Shown piece after piece: positions 25,589 to 35,634 of a stretch of DNA of 64,000 nt. Position numbers and translations under genes: made by a program. Numbering within the stretch: position 1 is the first letter of the stretch; each line of letters opens with the position of its first letter. Source of the stretch: Clostridia bacterium (GTDB lineage Bacteria; Bacillota; Clostridia; Christensenellales; UBA1242); the NCBI GenBank assembly GCA_900767715.1, contig CAAGAD010000009.1, positions 15,573 to 79,572 of the forward strand. The letters run 5' to 3'. The notes under the pieces were generated by a model, which saw only the letters and a program-made list of their open reading frames with translations, was not told where the DNA came from and made no database searches.

Positions 25589-26331
25589 TATAAGTCTTTG
25601 TCTATAGTGGCGTGGGCGAGAGTAAGACCGTAAACCGCGTTGGCACCGCAGTCTAACATAAGTTCGGTCAGGGCCTCAATCGTCGCGCCAGTGGTATAGA
25701 CGTCATCAATGATTAAAATATTCTTGCCTTTGACCACAGATTTGTCGGCAATCTCGAATGCATCTTTCACGTTCTCCGCGCGTTCTTTGTGACCCAGATT
25801 GGTTTGGCTAGGCGTGTCTTTGATTCGCGTTACGTTGTCCAAAATTCTCAAGCCCAATTTATCACAAAAAGGTTTCGCCATCACATATGACTGATTGTAG
25901 CCACGACTTTTCAGACGTGCCGTGTGCAAGGGCACGGGCAAGACGTAGTCGATATTCCAGTCTAGGCGAGCGAATCGCCTAACCAAAAATTCGCTGAAAT
26001 ATTCGCCCAAGAATTCTTGATGTTTGTATTTAAATTTGTAAATGCAGGCGCGAATATTACCTTCATAACGAAAGACGGAGCGGACGGCGGTGTAGCGATA
26101 GTTGTGGCGTTTGCAGTTGAAACAGGTCTGCGAATAGTCGTCCTCGGCGAGTGGCATATCACAGCGAATGCAAGCCTTGTCACTGATGAAAGGCAGTCTC
26201 TCATAGCAGTGCGGACAGATGGCATTGCGTTCGTCCGTGTTGAGTTCGTCACCACAAATAATGCACTTTACACGCTTTGGGTAAATTGCATCAAGCAGTT
26301 TATTGATTAATCTTTTAAACACATTCGTCAT
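25588..26331 (-). CDS. comF: ComF-family phosphoribosyltransferase-like protein
   Basis: 247 residues. N-terminal zinc ribbon with paired cysteines (CIICGDEL, CPHCYERL, CIRCDMPL, CFNCKRH) and a C-terminal PRTase domain with the signature ILIIDDVYTTGATI. ComF helps DNA uptake in naturally competent bacteria by acting with the PriA-like helicase ComFA; many non-competent Firmicutes keep it too. No comFA is seen nearby. The ATG has no ribosome-binding site but sits two bases after a predicted transcription start. Confidence 0.93.
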   Translation of the reverse strand: MTNVFKRLINKLLDAIYPKRVKCIICGDELNTDERNAICPHCYERLPFISDKACIRCDMPLAEDDYSQTCFNCKRHNYRYTAVRSVFRYEGNIRACIYKFKYKHQEFLGEYFSEFLVRRFARLDWNIDYVLPVPLHTARLKSRGYNQSYVMAKPFCDKLGLRILDNVTRIKDTPSQTNLGHKERAENVKDAFEIADKSVVKGKNILIIDDVYTTGATIEALTELMLDCGANAVYGLTLAHATIDKDL

Positions 26332-26339
26332 TCGGCGTT

Positions 26340-26368
26340 ATTATATAGCAAAATTAGAGTTTTGGCAA
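26340..26368 (-). promoter_or_regulatory. comF promoter giving a nearly leaderless mRNA
   Basis: On the minus strand: TTGCCA, 17 bases, TATAAT, then eight bases to the ATG. The start of transcription is predicted two bases upstream of the ATG and no Shine-Dalgarno site is present. Confidence 0.6.
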
Positions 26369-26373
26369 ATTAA

Positions 26374-26396
26374 AAAAAAGACTATTGCTAGTCTTT
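26374..26396 (-). terminator. mscL terminator
   Basis: AAAGACTA / TAGTCTTT with a T run on the minus strand. It covers the mscL stop codon. Confidence 0.75.
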
Positions 26397-27044
26397 CTTT
26401 TGTTCGTTGGTGTTTGCCACATTGTTGGCAGTGTTGCTAGCGAGCAAAGTGCGAATATCTCGCAAGATGTCTTCTTGGCTTTCGATTTTCTTTGGCTCTG
26501 GTGCTGGTGCGGGAGCAGGTTGTTCGGCTTGCTGTTCCAATTTGTGCTTCTTTTTGAACTTGCTGGCAAAAGATTTGAATCCGCGCTCGCTATTGACGAT
26601 GATTTTTAGCATTACAAAAATGGTGAATGCGATGATTAAAAAGTCGATGAGCGCTTGGATAAACACGCCATATCGTAAGGCGGTTTCTGCTGTGAGTTGC
26701 ACGCCCGCTGAGTCGTAAGTGGCTGGCTTGATGACCCATTTCCAATCGGCGACAGACACACCGCCCGTGAGTAGCGAGATGAGTGGCATAATGATGTCGT
26801 TGACAAGGCTGGAAGTGATTTTATTGAACGCAGCACCGATAACCACTGCGACCGACAAATCTATGATGTTGCCCTTGGAAATAAACTTTTTAAAGTCGGC
26901 GAAGAAACTGTTAAACTTGCCTTGAAATTCTTGCATTGCCTTGTTTTCTTTCTTCTGTTTTTTCTTTTCTGCTTTCTCTTGCTTACGCAAAATTTTTTGT
27001 TGTTGCTTGATTTCTTTTTTAGTTAGTGTCGTCTGTTCTTCCAT
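26388..27044 (-). CDS. mscL: large-conductance mechanosensitive channel, long form
   Basis: 218 residues against about 125-150 in most species. The MscL core (about 44-165) starts FKKFISKGNIIDLSVAVVIG, has two membrane helices and ends with a cytoplasmic basic helix. It is preceded by about 40 extra, very Lys/Glu-rich residues and followed by a tail with a PAPAPAPEP linker. MscL opens under membrane tension to release solutes in osmotic downshock. AAAGG precedes the ATG. Confidence 0.93.
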   Translation of the reverse strand: MEEQTTLTKKEIKQQQKILRKQEKAEKKKQKKENKAMQEFQGKFNSFFADFKKFISKGNIIDLSVAVVIGAAFNKITSSLVNDIIMPLISLLTGGVSVADWKWVIKPATYDSAGVQLTAETALRYGVFIQALIDFLIIAFTIFVMLKIIVNSERGFKSFASKFKKKHKLEQQAEQPAPAPAPEPKKIESQEDILRDIRTLLASNTANNVANTNEQKKD

Positions 27045-27112
27045 AAATTTTACCTTTGTATGTATTTTAGCAAATTTGAAAATAATGTCAATGCAATTTT
27101 ATATAACTTTAA

Positions 27113-27141
27113 TTTACAAATACGACAAAATATTGTATAAT
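27113..27141 (+). promoter_or_regulatory. walJ promoter giving a leaderless mRNA
   Basis: TTTACA (27113-27118), 17 bases, TATAAT (27136-27141). The start of transcription is predicted at 27148, the A of the ATG. No ribosome-binding site is present. Confidence 0.7.
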
Positions 27142-27147
27142 GCGAGT

Positions 27148-27927
27148 ATGAGAGTGGTAAGTTTGGCAAGCAGTAGTAAAGGCAACTGCACATACATCGA
27201 AACACCTAGTAGCAAGATACTTATCGACATCGGCATTCGTCTGCCCGCCTTGGAGTTGGCGCTGGGCAAATTGGGCGTTGACCCAAGCGAAATTGACGCG
27301 GTCGTTGTTTCGCACGAGCACGATGACCACATCAAAGGCGTTCCAAGTTTCGTGAAGAAATATAAACTGCCTATCTACGCCTATGCCAAGACTGTTGAGT
27401 TCTTGAACGCCAAACTCAAACTTGACGAGCAATTCATTCGCACCTTTACGCAAGACTTTGAGATTGGAGATATGCACATTTTGCCGGTGGAAGTGCCACA
27501 CGACAGTCATAGTTGTTATGGCTTCGTTGTGAATTGTGACAAATCCACCATGGCAATCGTGACCGATTGCGGTGCAATGAATGAAAGAATTATTCAAGCG
27601 CTGTCAGGCGTTCCGCTTGTCTACCTTGAAAGCAACTATGATGAAGAATTGCTTATGCAGTGCAAATATCCTTATTCAATCAAAATGCGTATCAAGTCGA
27701 ACCACGGGCATTTATCGAATATCGACTGCGCCAAGACGATTGAAAGGCTGGTAATGACGGGCACGCGCCAAATAGTGCTCTCGCATATCAGTGAGAACTC
27801 GAATAGCCCGCTGATTGCCTATTCCACAAGCAAAAGTTACCTTATGTCGCGTGGCATTGTTGAAGGCGTGCACGTGAAAATTGACGTGGCAAAAACTGTT
27901 GGGCCTAGCACGGTGTTTAAATTATAA
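27148..27927 (+). CDS. walJ: WalJ/YycJ-type metallo-beta-lactamase-fold hydrolase
   Basis: 259 residues. Metal motif SHEHDDHIKG (HXHXDH), later His in VEVPHDSHSC, Asp in VTDCGAM and the SNHGHLSN and LSHISENSN motifs, all typical of YycJ. In Bacillus it sits with the WalRK system and is linked to cell wall and DNA metabolism; a nuclease-like activity is suspected. Here it begins an operon with addBA instead. The ATG at 27148 is set by the N-terminus MRVVSLASSSKGNCTYI; a longer upstream frame reads through the promoter. Confidence 0.9.
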   Translation: MRVVSLASSSKGNCTYIETPSSKILIDIGIRLPALELALGKLGVDPSEIDAVVVSHEHDDHIKGVPSFVKKYKLPIYAYAKTVEFLNAKLKLDEQFIRTFTQDFEIGDMHILPVEVPHDSHSCYGFVVNCDKSTMAIVTDCGAMNERIIQALSGVPLVYLESNYDEELLMQCKYPYSIKMRIKSNHGHLSNIDCAKTIERLVMTGTRQIVLSHISENSNSPLIAYSTSKSYLMSRGIVEGVHVKIDVAKTVGPSTVFKL

Positions 27928-30900
27928 TGAAATATAAGATTGTAAATATTAAATCAATAGACAGAGTTATTCCGGCATTGGTGCAAGAAATAAGATTGCA
28001 CGATTTTTCCAGTGAAAAAATCACGATTGTTGTGCCGGACAAGTTTTCGTTCAGTTGCGAAATGCAAATTATGTCTGCGTTGGGGCTGAACGCCAGTTTC
28101 AACATCAATGTTGTCACTCTAAATCGTCTATGTTTGAGCCTTATGGACGAAAACACCAAAAAGCACGTCTTGGGTATGGACGCGTCCAGCCTTTTGACCT
28201 ACCAAGCGTTCAAAGATTGTGAAGATAGGTTGGAGTTTTTCAAGTCGGGTGCGCGCGACATCGAGTTCGCCAGCCATATTTATAAAACAATTGGGCAGTT
28301 TAAGTCCAGCCGTATTGACGCGGACGAACTTTTGAATTATTCCAGTCCAAACCATTTCTTGCAAACCAAGATTCGTGAACTGGGTGAGATTTACTCACAT
28401 TATTCAAAGCGCGCGAGCGGATTTTTGGATTCGAGTGACATCATCACTTTTGCCAATATGAATATCGGCGGTCTGCCCGACGTTGAAAACACACATTTCA
28501 TTTTTGCCGGATTTGACGATATGACGGCGCTGGGCTATCTGTTCGTGGAGAACACTGTTAGATACTCGAAGAGCGTGTGTTGTCTGTGCTATGACACGAA
28601 AGAGAAGAACGCCTATATTTACAACCGCCAGATGAAAACTAGATTAAAAAACATTGCCGAAGTTTTGCAGATTGGCCTGGAAGAAATCGACTATCAAATG
28701 AACAATGATTTGAGCGAAATGTTGAGCAAAATTCTGTTCAATGTCAGCGCAAAAAAAACGTGCTTGCCAGTGGGTGTTGGCGTGTCAACATTTGTGGCAA
28801 AAAGTGTCAACGAAGAGTTGGAATTTGTTTGCAGAGCCATTCGCAAATTGAACATCGAAGGCGTGAAAAATGACCAGATTGGAATAGCCATTTTTGACCT
28901 CAATAGTTACCGCAACCATTTACTCTGTTTTGCCGATAGATTTGAACTAAAAACTTATATAGATTGTTCGACCAATTTGTGCGATTGTGAGTTGTATAAA
29001 TTCGTAGTTGCCCTAGCGCAATTCGTTATCAAAAATGACTACAAAAATTTGATAGAAATTATATCAAATAAATATTTTAATATTGACGAATTTGAAAAAG
29101 AAATAATAATTAAATTTATTAAAATAAATGAATATTATCTGGACGTAAATAAAAATAATTTTTCTTTAGATGAAAAAATAAATAATATTTTAATAAAAAT
29201 ATCTAAAAAATTACAAATTTTATTGCAAAATAACGATATTATCAGTAATATTCGAGAATTTTTATTAAATTGTGAAATAGAAAATACGCAAAATAAATTA
29301 AAAGAATATTATTTAAAAAATGGTAATTTATATCAATTAAAAATTACTGACCAAATAATAAATAAAATCGAAAAAGTATTTGACGATTTAATTAAGTTTT
29401 GTGACATAAAAACAGTGCAAGAATTTTTGGACTGTTTCAAGGTGTGTTCGGCGGGTGTGGAGATTATGCCTTTGCCTATCTCTTTGGACACAATTTTAGT
29501 TACGGACGCGGACGCGAGTTTTACCAAAAAAGATTATATGTTTGTTCTCAACTGCAACCAGTCAACAGCACCGCATTACAACCTCGACAATGGTGTCGTG
29601 ACGGACGACGAAATTTTGAAACTAAACATGTCGCACGATTTGTCGCCAAGCATTAGTCACATCAACCTTTTGGCGCGTTTCAAAATGTTCAATTTGGCAC
29701 ACCTATTTAACAATCGTTTGGTGATAACCAACCACGAGTCAAAACTGGATTTGATTAGTCCGCTCAGCAAAGAATTTGTGGATAAATTTGATTGCATAAT
29801 AGGTGGGGAAAAGAAGCCGTGTTTACTATTTAATTTTGCCGACATTGAAAGGCGTGCGATAGGTGGTGAGTTTGAGACCATTGCGCCAAATACCGAGTTG
29901 GACGCGTCCATATTCTTGACCAATTATTCAAACAAGCAAAAATACCCAGCACTATACAATAAAGTGCAATCAATAATCGGCAAGGAAGATATCTGTAATT
30001 TCGCCGTAGAGCCAAACGAAGCAGTGTTCAAAAACAACACGATTTCGGCATCGCAACTGGAAACATATTTCCGTTGTCCGTTCCAGCATTACGCCAGATA
30101 TATGTTGCGTTTAAAAGATGAAGAAAAGGTTGATTTGCAGGCGTTCGACGTCGGCAATATTCTGCACCAAGTGGCTGAATATCGATTCAAATATAAAATG
30201 CTGAACGACAAGCAAGTGGTTGACAAGGCATTTGACGACTACTTTTTGGACGAGAAACACAATCAACTTTTGAATGCGAGAAACCGTCCACTTTTGGCAG
30301 AACTAAAGAATGAAGCACTAAGATTTTTGAAAAAGTGTGCATTTATAGATAAAAACAGCGAGTTTGAAACAAGATTCGTCGAATGTAAACAATCTAACGC
30401 AAAAATTAATTTCACAGCGAACGGCAAAAGCATAGATTTGTTTGGCAAAATCGACCGCATTGACACCTATGGCGACACCTTCCGCATTATAGACTACAAG
30501 ACAGGCAAGCGCATTTTGTCTCACTATAAAGATTTGTATTACGGACAAAAAGTCCAGTTGTTTTTGTACGCCAAACTGGCAGGCATTTATCTTTGCGAGA
30601 AGATGAAACGAAACTATGAATGTGCGGGGCTATTCTATATGCCAGTGCGTAGTGAGTTTTCGGGGGATAAGAAAGCATTGCTCGAAGGACTTTATGATAT
30701 GCGCTCGTCAAATATTTTGGCAATGGACACGCGTATTGTTGACAATGAATACAAGAGTCAAATCATTCCTATAAGCATTGCATCAGCGAAATCGCGCGAC
30801 ACGGGTGAAATCGTCGTAAACGGCAACGATTCGCACGCGCTAACTACCACAAAACTGAACGGGCTAATAGATTACTCAGTTAGGGTGAGTCAAAAGGCGG

Positions 30901-31058
30901 TTGAGCAGATTGCAGACGGCTACATCACGCCATCTCCTATGGAAAAAGCGTGTGAGAGTTGTCCATACATTGCACTATGTCGCGTGAATGGGCGCGGAAT
31001 CTTGCCAAGGCAGATGACGCAAGGCGTCAATTCAAAAACTAATTTGGAGGTGGACTAA
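27927..31058 (+). CDS. addB: AddB subunit of the AddAB helicase-nuclease
   Basis: 1043 residues. AddAB resects double-strand breaks for RecA. The C-terminal nuclease has the IIDYKTGKR motif, and four cysteines frame an iron-sulfur cluster (one in YFRCPFQHY, three in CESCPYIALC). The N-terminus starts directly with MKYKIVNIKSIDRVIPA and lacks the Walker A loop of Bacillus AddB, as in other Clostridia. The stretch coded by about 29040-29420 is much richer in A/T and in Lys/Asn/Ile than the rest. Starts with TAATG coupling to walJ and overlaps addA by one base. Confidence 0.93.
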   Translation: MKYKIVNIKSIDRVIPALVQEIRLHDFSSEKITIVVPDKFSFSCEMQIMSALGLNASFNINVVTLNRLCLSLMDENTKKHVLGMDASSLLTYQAFKDCEDRLEFFKSGARDIEFASHIYKTIGQFKSSRIDADELLNYSSPNHFLQTKIRELGEIYSHYSKRASGFLDSSDIITFANMNIGGLPDVENTHFIFAGFDDMTALGYLFVENTVRYSKSVCCLCYDTKEKNAYIYNRQMKTRLKNIAEVLQIGLEEIDYQMNNDLSEMLSKILFNVSAKKTCLPVGVGVSTFVAKSVNEELEFVCRAIRKLNIEGVKNDQIGIAIFDLNSYRNHLLCFADRFELKTYIDCSTNLCDCELYKFVVALAQFVIKNDYKNLIEIISNKYFNIDEFEKEIIIKFIKINEYYLDVNKNNFSLDEKINNILIKISKKLQILLQNNDIISNIREFLLNCEIENTQNKLKEYYLKNGNLYQLKITDQIINKIEKVFDDLIKFCDIKTVQEFLDCFKVCSAGVEIMPLPISLDTILVTDADASFTKKDYMFVLNCNQSTAPHYNLDNGVVTDDEILKLNMSHDLSPSISHINLLARFKMFNLAHLFNNRLVITNHESKLDLISPLSKEFVDKFDCIIGGEKKPCLLFNFADIERRAIGGEFETIAPNTELDASIFLTNYSNKQKYPALYNKVQSIIGKEDICNFAVEPNEAVFKNNTISASQLETYFRCPFQHYARYMLRLKDEEKVDLQAFDVGNILHQVAEYRFKYKMLNDKQVVDKAFDDYFLDEKHNQLLNARNRPLLAELKNEALRFLKKCAFIDKNSEFETRFVECKQSNAKINFTANGKSIDLFGKIDRIDTYGDTFRIIDYKTGKRILSHYKDLYYGQKVQLFLYAKLAGIYLCEKMKRNYECAGLFYMPVRSEFSGDKKALLEGLYDMRSSNILAMDTRIVDNEYKSQIIPISIASAKSRDTGEIVVNGNDSHALTTTKLNGLIDYSVRVSQKAVEQIADGYITPSPMEKACESCPYIALCRVNGRGILPRQMTQGVNSKTNLEVD

Positions 31059-34000
31059 TGGCTGAAATTAAATACCACGAGAATCAGCAAAAGATTTTGT
31101 CGCCCAAATCGGTGAATGAGTTGGTAAGCGCGTCAGCGGGCAGTGGCAAAACCACAATAATGGTGCAAAAAATCACAGATATGCTCACTAGCGGGCAAGT
31201 CGCACCGAGCGAAATTATGGTGGTAACCTATACCATTGCGGCAGCGGACGAAATGAAATCTCGACTTAACGCGAATGTGGACAACTATGCGCGTCAGCAC
31301 CCCGAAGAAGCGGACAAAATGACGGCAGTTAAGGACGGGTTGATTAGCGCCAGCATTGGCACAATTCACGCAATCTGCCTGCGCACAATTAAGAAATATT
31401 TTTACGCGCTGGGTGTGAATGCTAACGTGAGCGTTATTGAAGGTGCGCGTGACCGCTATTTTAGAAACCAAGCGCTTGCACAAACGGCACAAGAGTTTGA
31501 CGCTGTCGCCCTGCAACGCCTTTTGCAAATTTTCGGCAACAACAAGCGAGATATGAGCGTCTTGTTTGAGAGCGTTGAGAGCGTGCACGATTTCGTTGCG
31601 AGCCTTGATGACCGCGATGAGTTTTTGAATAAAAGCGAGAAGTTTTATGCGGACGAAAACCTTGCCAAAAATGAACTATTGAACATAGCCAAAAACACGG
31701 CGAATAAATACATCGAAAACCTAACAAAACTTGACCTTGATTCGCACGAAAAATTGGACGCAATTCGTAATCAAATTGTTACCATTTTGCAGTCGATTAA
31801 TTCGGTCAGTGAATGGGATATTTTAGTGCTACATTTACAAGCCCTTGCCGATATCAATTTTAAGGGTGTTCGTAGCGCAAAAGAAATTCCAGATTATGCG
31901 GAATTGCAAAATATCTTATCTAATATAAAAAATAATTTAGTCAAAAATTTCGTGGAAATTAAATTATTAAATGATGAAGAAAAAAATAATATTGTTGAAA
32001 TAATTTCATATTTTACAGATTTTGTGCGTAAATTTAGTGAAAATTTTGAAAAAAACAAGCAAAAATTCAATGTTTTAGATTTTAATGACCTCGAATTAAA
32101 AATGTTGCAATTATTAAAAAATAACGAAATTGCGAACGAATTAAGACAAAATTATAAATATATTTTTGTAGATGAATTTCAAGACGTAAATAGCGTTCAA
32201 GGTAAAATTGTTGAACTCATTTCCAACGGCAAAAATCTGTTTTTGGTGGGCGATGTAAAGCAGTCGATTTATGGATTTAGATTTGCCAATCCAGAGCAGT
32301 TTGTCGGGCTGTTTAACGACTATCAAAACAATGCCGATTTGGGTGTGGCGGAACAGATGAATGTGAACTATCGAACCAACCCAAAAATTCTCAATTTCGT
32401 CAATCAAATTTTCAACAAAATTATGACGAAAGAAAACAGCGGAATTGCGTACAAGGATAACAGCGAATTTGAGCCAATGCGCGACGACATTGTTAGCCCA
32501 ACGAGTGTGGAAATTGACGTCATCGTCAATGAAAAGCAAAAGCGCGAATATGCACAAAGTCTGCCCGTCTATTCGGTGCGTGATGACACTGACCGCGACA
32601 ACCGTTTGACCGATTCAATCAAAATGGCGAAGTTCGTGGCAAATAAAATTAGTTCGCTAATCAACACAGAAATCTACGATACCAAAGCGAAGAAAATGCG
32701 CAAGGTGGAATATAAAGACATCAGCATTTTGTCACGCAAACTTGAATCGCAAAAGGTGCGCGACCTAATCGAAGAACTCAAATCTAACCAACTGCCAGTG
32801 ACTGTCGAGCAAAATATTGACGTCGGGTCGAGCGAAAGCATACAAATTTTGCTTTCGCTGGCGAAACTTATCAACTACTCCACAGCCGACAACGATTATG
32901 TGAGTGCAATGTTGTCATTCGGTGGATTTAATTTCCAACAACTCAACATCATTGCGGGCGAGAAAGGCGAAACCTTTGTGGATAAAATGCGCGCGTACTC
33001 GCATAACGATGAACTGACAGGTAAGATTGCCGAGTTTATAGAAAAAATTTCAAATTTGAGATACGACCTTATCAATAAATCAATAAAATGCATATTCGAG
33101 AGTTTGCTCTACAAATACGGCTTGTACAACTATATCGCCAACTGCGAAAACGGTATGGAAGAAATTACGGTGGTGCAAGACTTTTTGTCGTCAATCAGCG
33201 AAGATGAGAATGAAAAATCCTTGGCTGACTACCTTCTCACACTTGACCAAGACGCCAACAAAAAGCACAAATCCACAATTTCCACCAGTGCAAACAGCAT
33301 AACAATTCAAACAATCCACAAAAGCAAAGGTTTGGAATACCCAATCGTATTCGTCATTGATTGCGGTGCACCATATTCAAAGACTAGCACGACCAGTAAA
33401 ATCATTTGCAACGCACAATACGGCTTGGGAATAGATTATTACGACACAGACGAGCGCGCAGTGACACCAACGCTCGAAAGGTGCTTGTGTGAAATGGCAA
33501 CGCTCGGCAAGGAAGCCAGTGAAGAACAGCGCTTGTTGTATGTGGCAATGACGCGTGCGCAAAACCAGTTGTATTTGGTGGCGCAGACGAGCGAAAAGGA
33601 ATTGCAACCAAAGGCGCTTGCTGACTGCAATAGTTATTTCTCAAACATCGTGTATGGCTTGGGGCTAGATTTGAGCGCGCAAACAGATATGCCGGTTGCC
33701 AACGGATTAGTGCATTTTGTTTTGCCGGACGAGATATGTTTTGACGAACAAGCCGAGACAGAAAAAGTCAAAGATGTGAATATTGATTCAATCGCCAAAA
33801 ACATTGCATTCAAATACGCGGGCGTCACCGAACAAATCAGCCTAAAAAATAGCATTACGCAGGTCACCAAGACGCTTGCCGAAGACGCCTATGTGCCAAC
33901 AAAAATGTACACGCGCGAGAGCATTGGTGCGAGTGCGGAAGAACCAAATCTTGGCACGCTTTACCACAAGGCACTGCAACTGGGCTTGACGACGGACAAG

Positions 34001-34408
34001 GCTCAATCTTATGCGTCATTTGAGGTTTTTGCAAAGGAGAATGCCGACATTGAAGAAGATTTGCTTGACCGCACATTCGACGCATTAAATCCACTTTTTA
34101 CCCCAGACTGCGAACTCAAAAAAGAAGCACAATTTATGATGTGCGTGCCATACAACAGCCTTTACGCCACCAGCAACGCGACTGACAATGTCCTTGTGCA
34201 AGGTGTGGTCGATTTGATTATCGTGACGGCGAACGGCTTAATCGTGGTGGATTACAAACTTTCATCTGCCAGCGCAACCACTTTGAAGGCTAGATATAGC
34301 CCGCAATTACAGTTGTATGCCCGTGCGTGCGAGAGTGCATTCAAAAAGAAAGTAAAAGCAAAATACATTTACTCGATTAAATCTCAAAAATTGATTGAGA
34401 TAGAATAA
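31058..34408 (+). CDS. addA: AddA subunit of the AddAB helicase-nuclease
   Basis: 1116 residues. UvrD-type helicase with Walker A SASAGSGKTT, motif II VDEFQDVNSVQ, motif III/IV region GDVKQSIYGFR, NYRTNPKIL, motif V TIHKSKGLEYP, and MTRAQNQL near motif VI. The C-terminal RecB-family nuclease has VVDYKLSSA. With addB it forms the full end-processing complex. Coupled to addB by TAATG. Confidence 0.96.
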   Translation: MAEIKYHENQQKILSPKSVNELVSASAGSGKTTIMVQKITDMLTSGQVAPSEIMVVTYTIAAADEMKSRLNANVDNYARQHPEEADKMTAVKDGLISASIGTIHAICLRTIKKYFYALGVNANVSVIEGARDRYFRNQALAQTAQEFDAVALQRLLQIFGNNKRDMSVLFESVESVHDFVASLDDRDEFLNKSEKFYADENLAKNELLNIAKNTANKYIENLTKLDLDSHEKLDAIRNQIVTILQSINSVSEWDILVLHLQALADINFKGVRSAKEIPDYAELQNILSNIKNNLVKNFVEIKLLNDEEKNNIVEIISYFTDFVRKFSENFEKNKQKFNVLDFNDLELKMLQLLKNNEIANELRQNYKYIFVDEFQDVNSVQGKIVELISNGKNLFLVGDVKQSIYGFRFANPEQFVGLFNDYQNNADLGVAEQMNVNYRTNPKILNFVNQIFNKIMTKENSGIAYKDNSEFEPMRDDIVSPTSVEIDVIVNEKQKREYAQSLPVYSVRDDTDRDNRLTDSIKMAKFVANKISSLINTEIYDTKAKKMRKVEYKDISILSRKLESQKVRDLIEELKSNQLPVTVEQNIDVGSSESIQILLSLAKLINYSTADNDYVSAMLSFGGFNFQQLNIIAGEKGETFVDKMRAYSHNDELTGKIAEFIEKISNLRYDLINKSIKCIFESLLYKYGLYNYIANCENGMEEITVVQDFLSSISEDENEKSLADYLLTLDQDANKKHKSTISTSANSITIQTIHKSKGLEYPIVFVIDCGAPYSKTSTTSKIICNAQYGLGIDYYDTDERAVTPTLERCLCEMATLGKEASEEQRLLYVAMTRAQNQLYLVAQTSEKELQPKALADCNSYFSNIVYGLGLDLSAQTDMPVANGLVHFVLPDEICFDEQAETEKVKDVNIDSIAKNIAFKYAGVTEQISLKNSITQVTKTLAEDAYVPTKMYTRESIGASAEEPNLGTLYHKALQLGLTTDKAQSYASFEVFAKENADIEEDLLDRTFDALNPLFTPDCELKKEAQFMMCVPYNSLYATSNATDNVLVQGVVDLIIVTANGLIVVDYKLSSASATTLKARYSPQLQLYARACESAFKKKVKAKYIYSIKSQKLIEIE

Positions 34409-34437
34409 AAAAAGAACTCGATTTGAGTTCTTTTTTA
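34407..34437. terminator. terminator after addA
   Basis: AAAAAAGAACTC / GAGTTCTTTTTT with a five-base loop, usable in both directions; it also ends the minus-strand gene at 34458. Confidence 0.85.
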
Positions 34438-34457
34438 TTTCATAATAATGACAAATT

Positions 34458-35489
34458 TTATTTCATAAAACTTGATTGCTTACGCATATGACGAATGAGT
34501 TGACGCTTTTCGTTGATACGCACTTTTTCTTCTTGTTGCAAGCGCTTCACTTCGGCGATTTCGTCTGGTGTCATATCAGGTTTGATTTGTGGAAAGTTGT
34601 CATTCTTTGCCACCAACATAATCTCATCAAGGCGCTTGCGCTCATCGAGATATGCTTGTTTAGCATTGTTTTTCTTTGCCTTTTCGCGTTTGACACGAGC
34701 GTTGTTTTCATTGCGCTCTTTCTCAATCTTTTCTTGTTTAACGCGCTCAAGACGTTCTTGTTGAATAAGGTTATCTTCCTTGATTGCTTCGAGTTCGGCT
34801 TTGCGTTTGGCTTTGAGTGATTGAATGGCGAATTTCTTTTCGCGAGCCTTTGCCTTTTCAGGCAATACAAGACGCTCGGACAGAAATAGTTTGTTCATTT
34901 TCTCTTGTTGGGTCAAATTTTTGCTACGGCACAACTTTTGATATTCGCTAATGGTTTCGAGTGTGCCTTGGTCAAAGTTTTCACTGTTTTCGTCCATATG
35001 ATACATCTCACAGAAAGTGAGCACTTCGCGACGATTTTGCCTGCGTCGAAGAGCGGGCTCTAGCACGAGTGCCATACCACCACCCAAGACAACCATATAT
35101 ACTGCCTTGTGGACGCCGTTAATCAAACCGATGTCGAATGGGCTTGCCATTTTGTTGACCAATAAATCGCTGTGATTGGCAGTGTCAAACGCGCTTTGCA
35201 CGCCTGCCATAGAACTTTCACTCATGTGAGTGTATCGCTTCCATTTTCCGCTAATTCGAATAAAGCAGGTGTAATTGTCATCGTCAATCTTTTTGTAATA
35301 AGCGACCTGGTCTGGCGAGAAACCCGCTGGTGTAGAGTAGTCGACGGTAATGGCTTGACAAACGTACCAATAGAAGAACCATTCAGCAAACACTATGAAG
35401 GTAACCAATAGTGTAAAGATGATGACTCTTTGTATGATAGATTTTTTCAGTTGGACATCTGCGAGATGCAACTCTTGTAGTATATTCAC
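34458..35489 (-). CDS. membrane protein with long basic coiled coil
   Basis: 343 residues when started at the GTG at 35489, which has AAAGGAG at the right distance; the ATG at 35510 lies upstream of that site and would make the site part of the coding sequence. Two membrane helices (about 19-43 and 122-145) enclose an outer domain of about 75 residues; the second half is a highly charged coiled coil (Lys/Glu/Arg). No family recognised. The layout suggests a membrane-anchored scaffold. Confidence 0.65.
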   Translation of the reverse strand: MNILQELHLADVQLKKSIIQRVIIFTLLVTFIVFAEWFFYWYVCQAITVDYSTPAGFSPDQVAYYKKIDDDNYTCFIRISGKWKRYTHMSESSMAGVQSAFDTANHSDLLVNKMASPFDIGLINGVHKAVYMVVLGGGMALVLEPALRRRQNRREVLTFCEMYHMDENSENFDQGTLETISEYQKLCRSKNLTQQEKMNKLFLSERLVLPEKAKAREKKFAIQSLKAKRKAELEAIKEDNLIQQERLERVKQEKIEKERNENNARVKREKAKKNNAKQAYLDERKRLDEIMLVAKNDNFPQIKPDMTPDEIAEVKRLQQEEKVRINEKRQLIRHMRKQSSFMK

Positions 35490-35597
35490 GTGTTTGCTCC
35501 TTTCATTCAAGTTTATTTTCTCATAAACGAAAATGTTTTGTCAAAAGAATATTACAATATTTTTTCATTTTCTTGATAATATTGCGAAAATATTGCC

Positions 35598-35626
35598 TTT
35601 ACAATTTAGTATTAATGTGTTAAACT
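35598..35626 (+). promoter_or_regulatory. mrnC promoter giving a nearly leaderless mRNA
   Basis: TTTACA (35598-35603), 17 bases, TAAACT (35621-35626), then eight bases to the ATG at 35635. No Shine-Dalgarno site is present. Confidence 0.55.
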
Positions 35627-35634
35627 TAATATAT

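Noticed and set aside
25588..26331. Evidence for natural competence from comF
   Set aside because: comF alone is widespread in non-competent Firmicutes; no comFA or other competence gene is in view.
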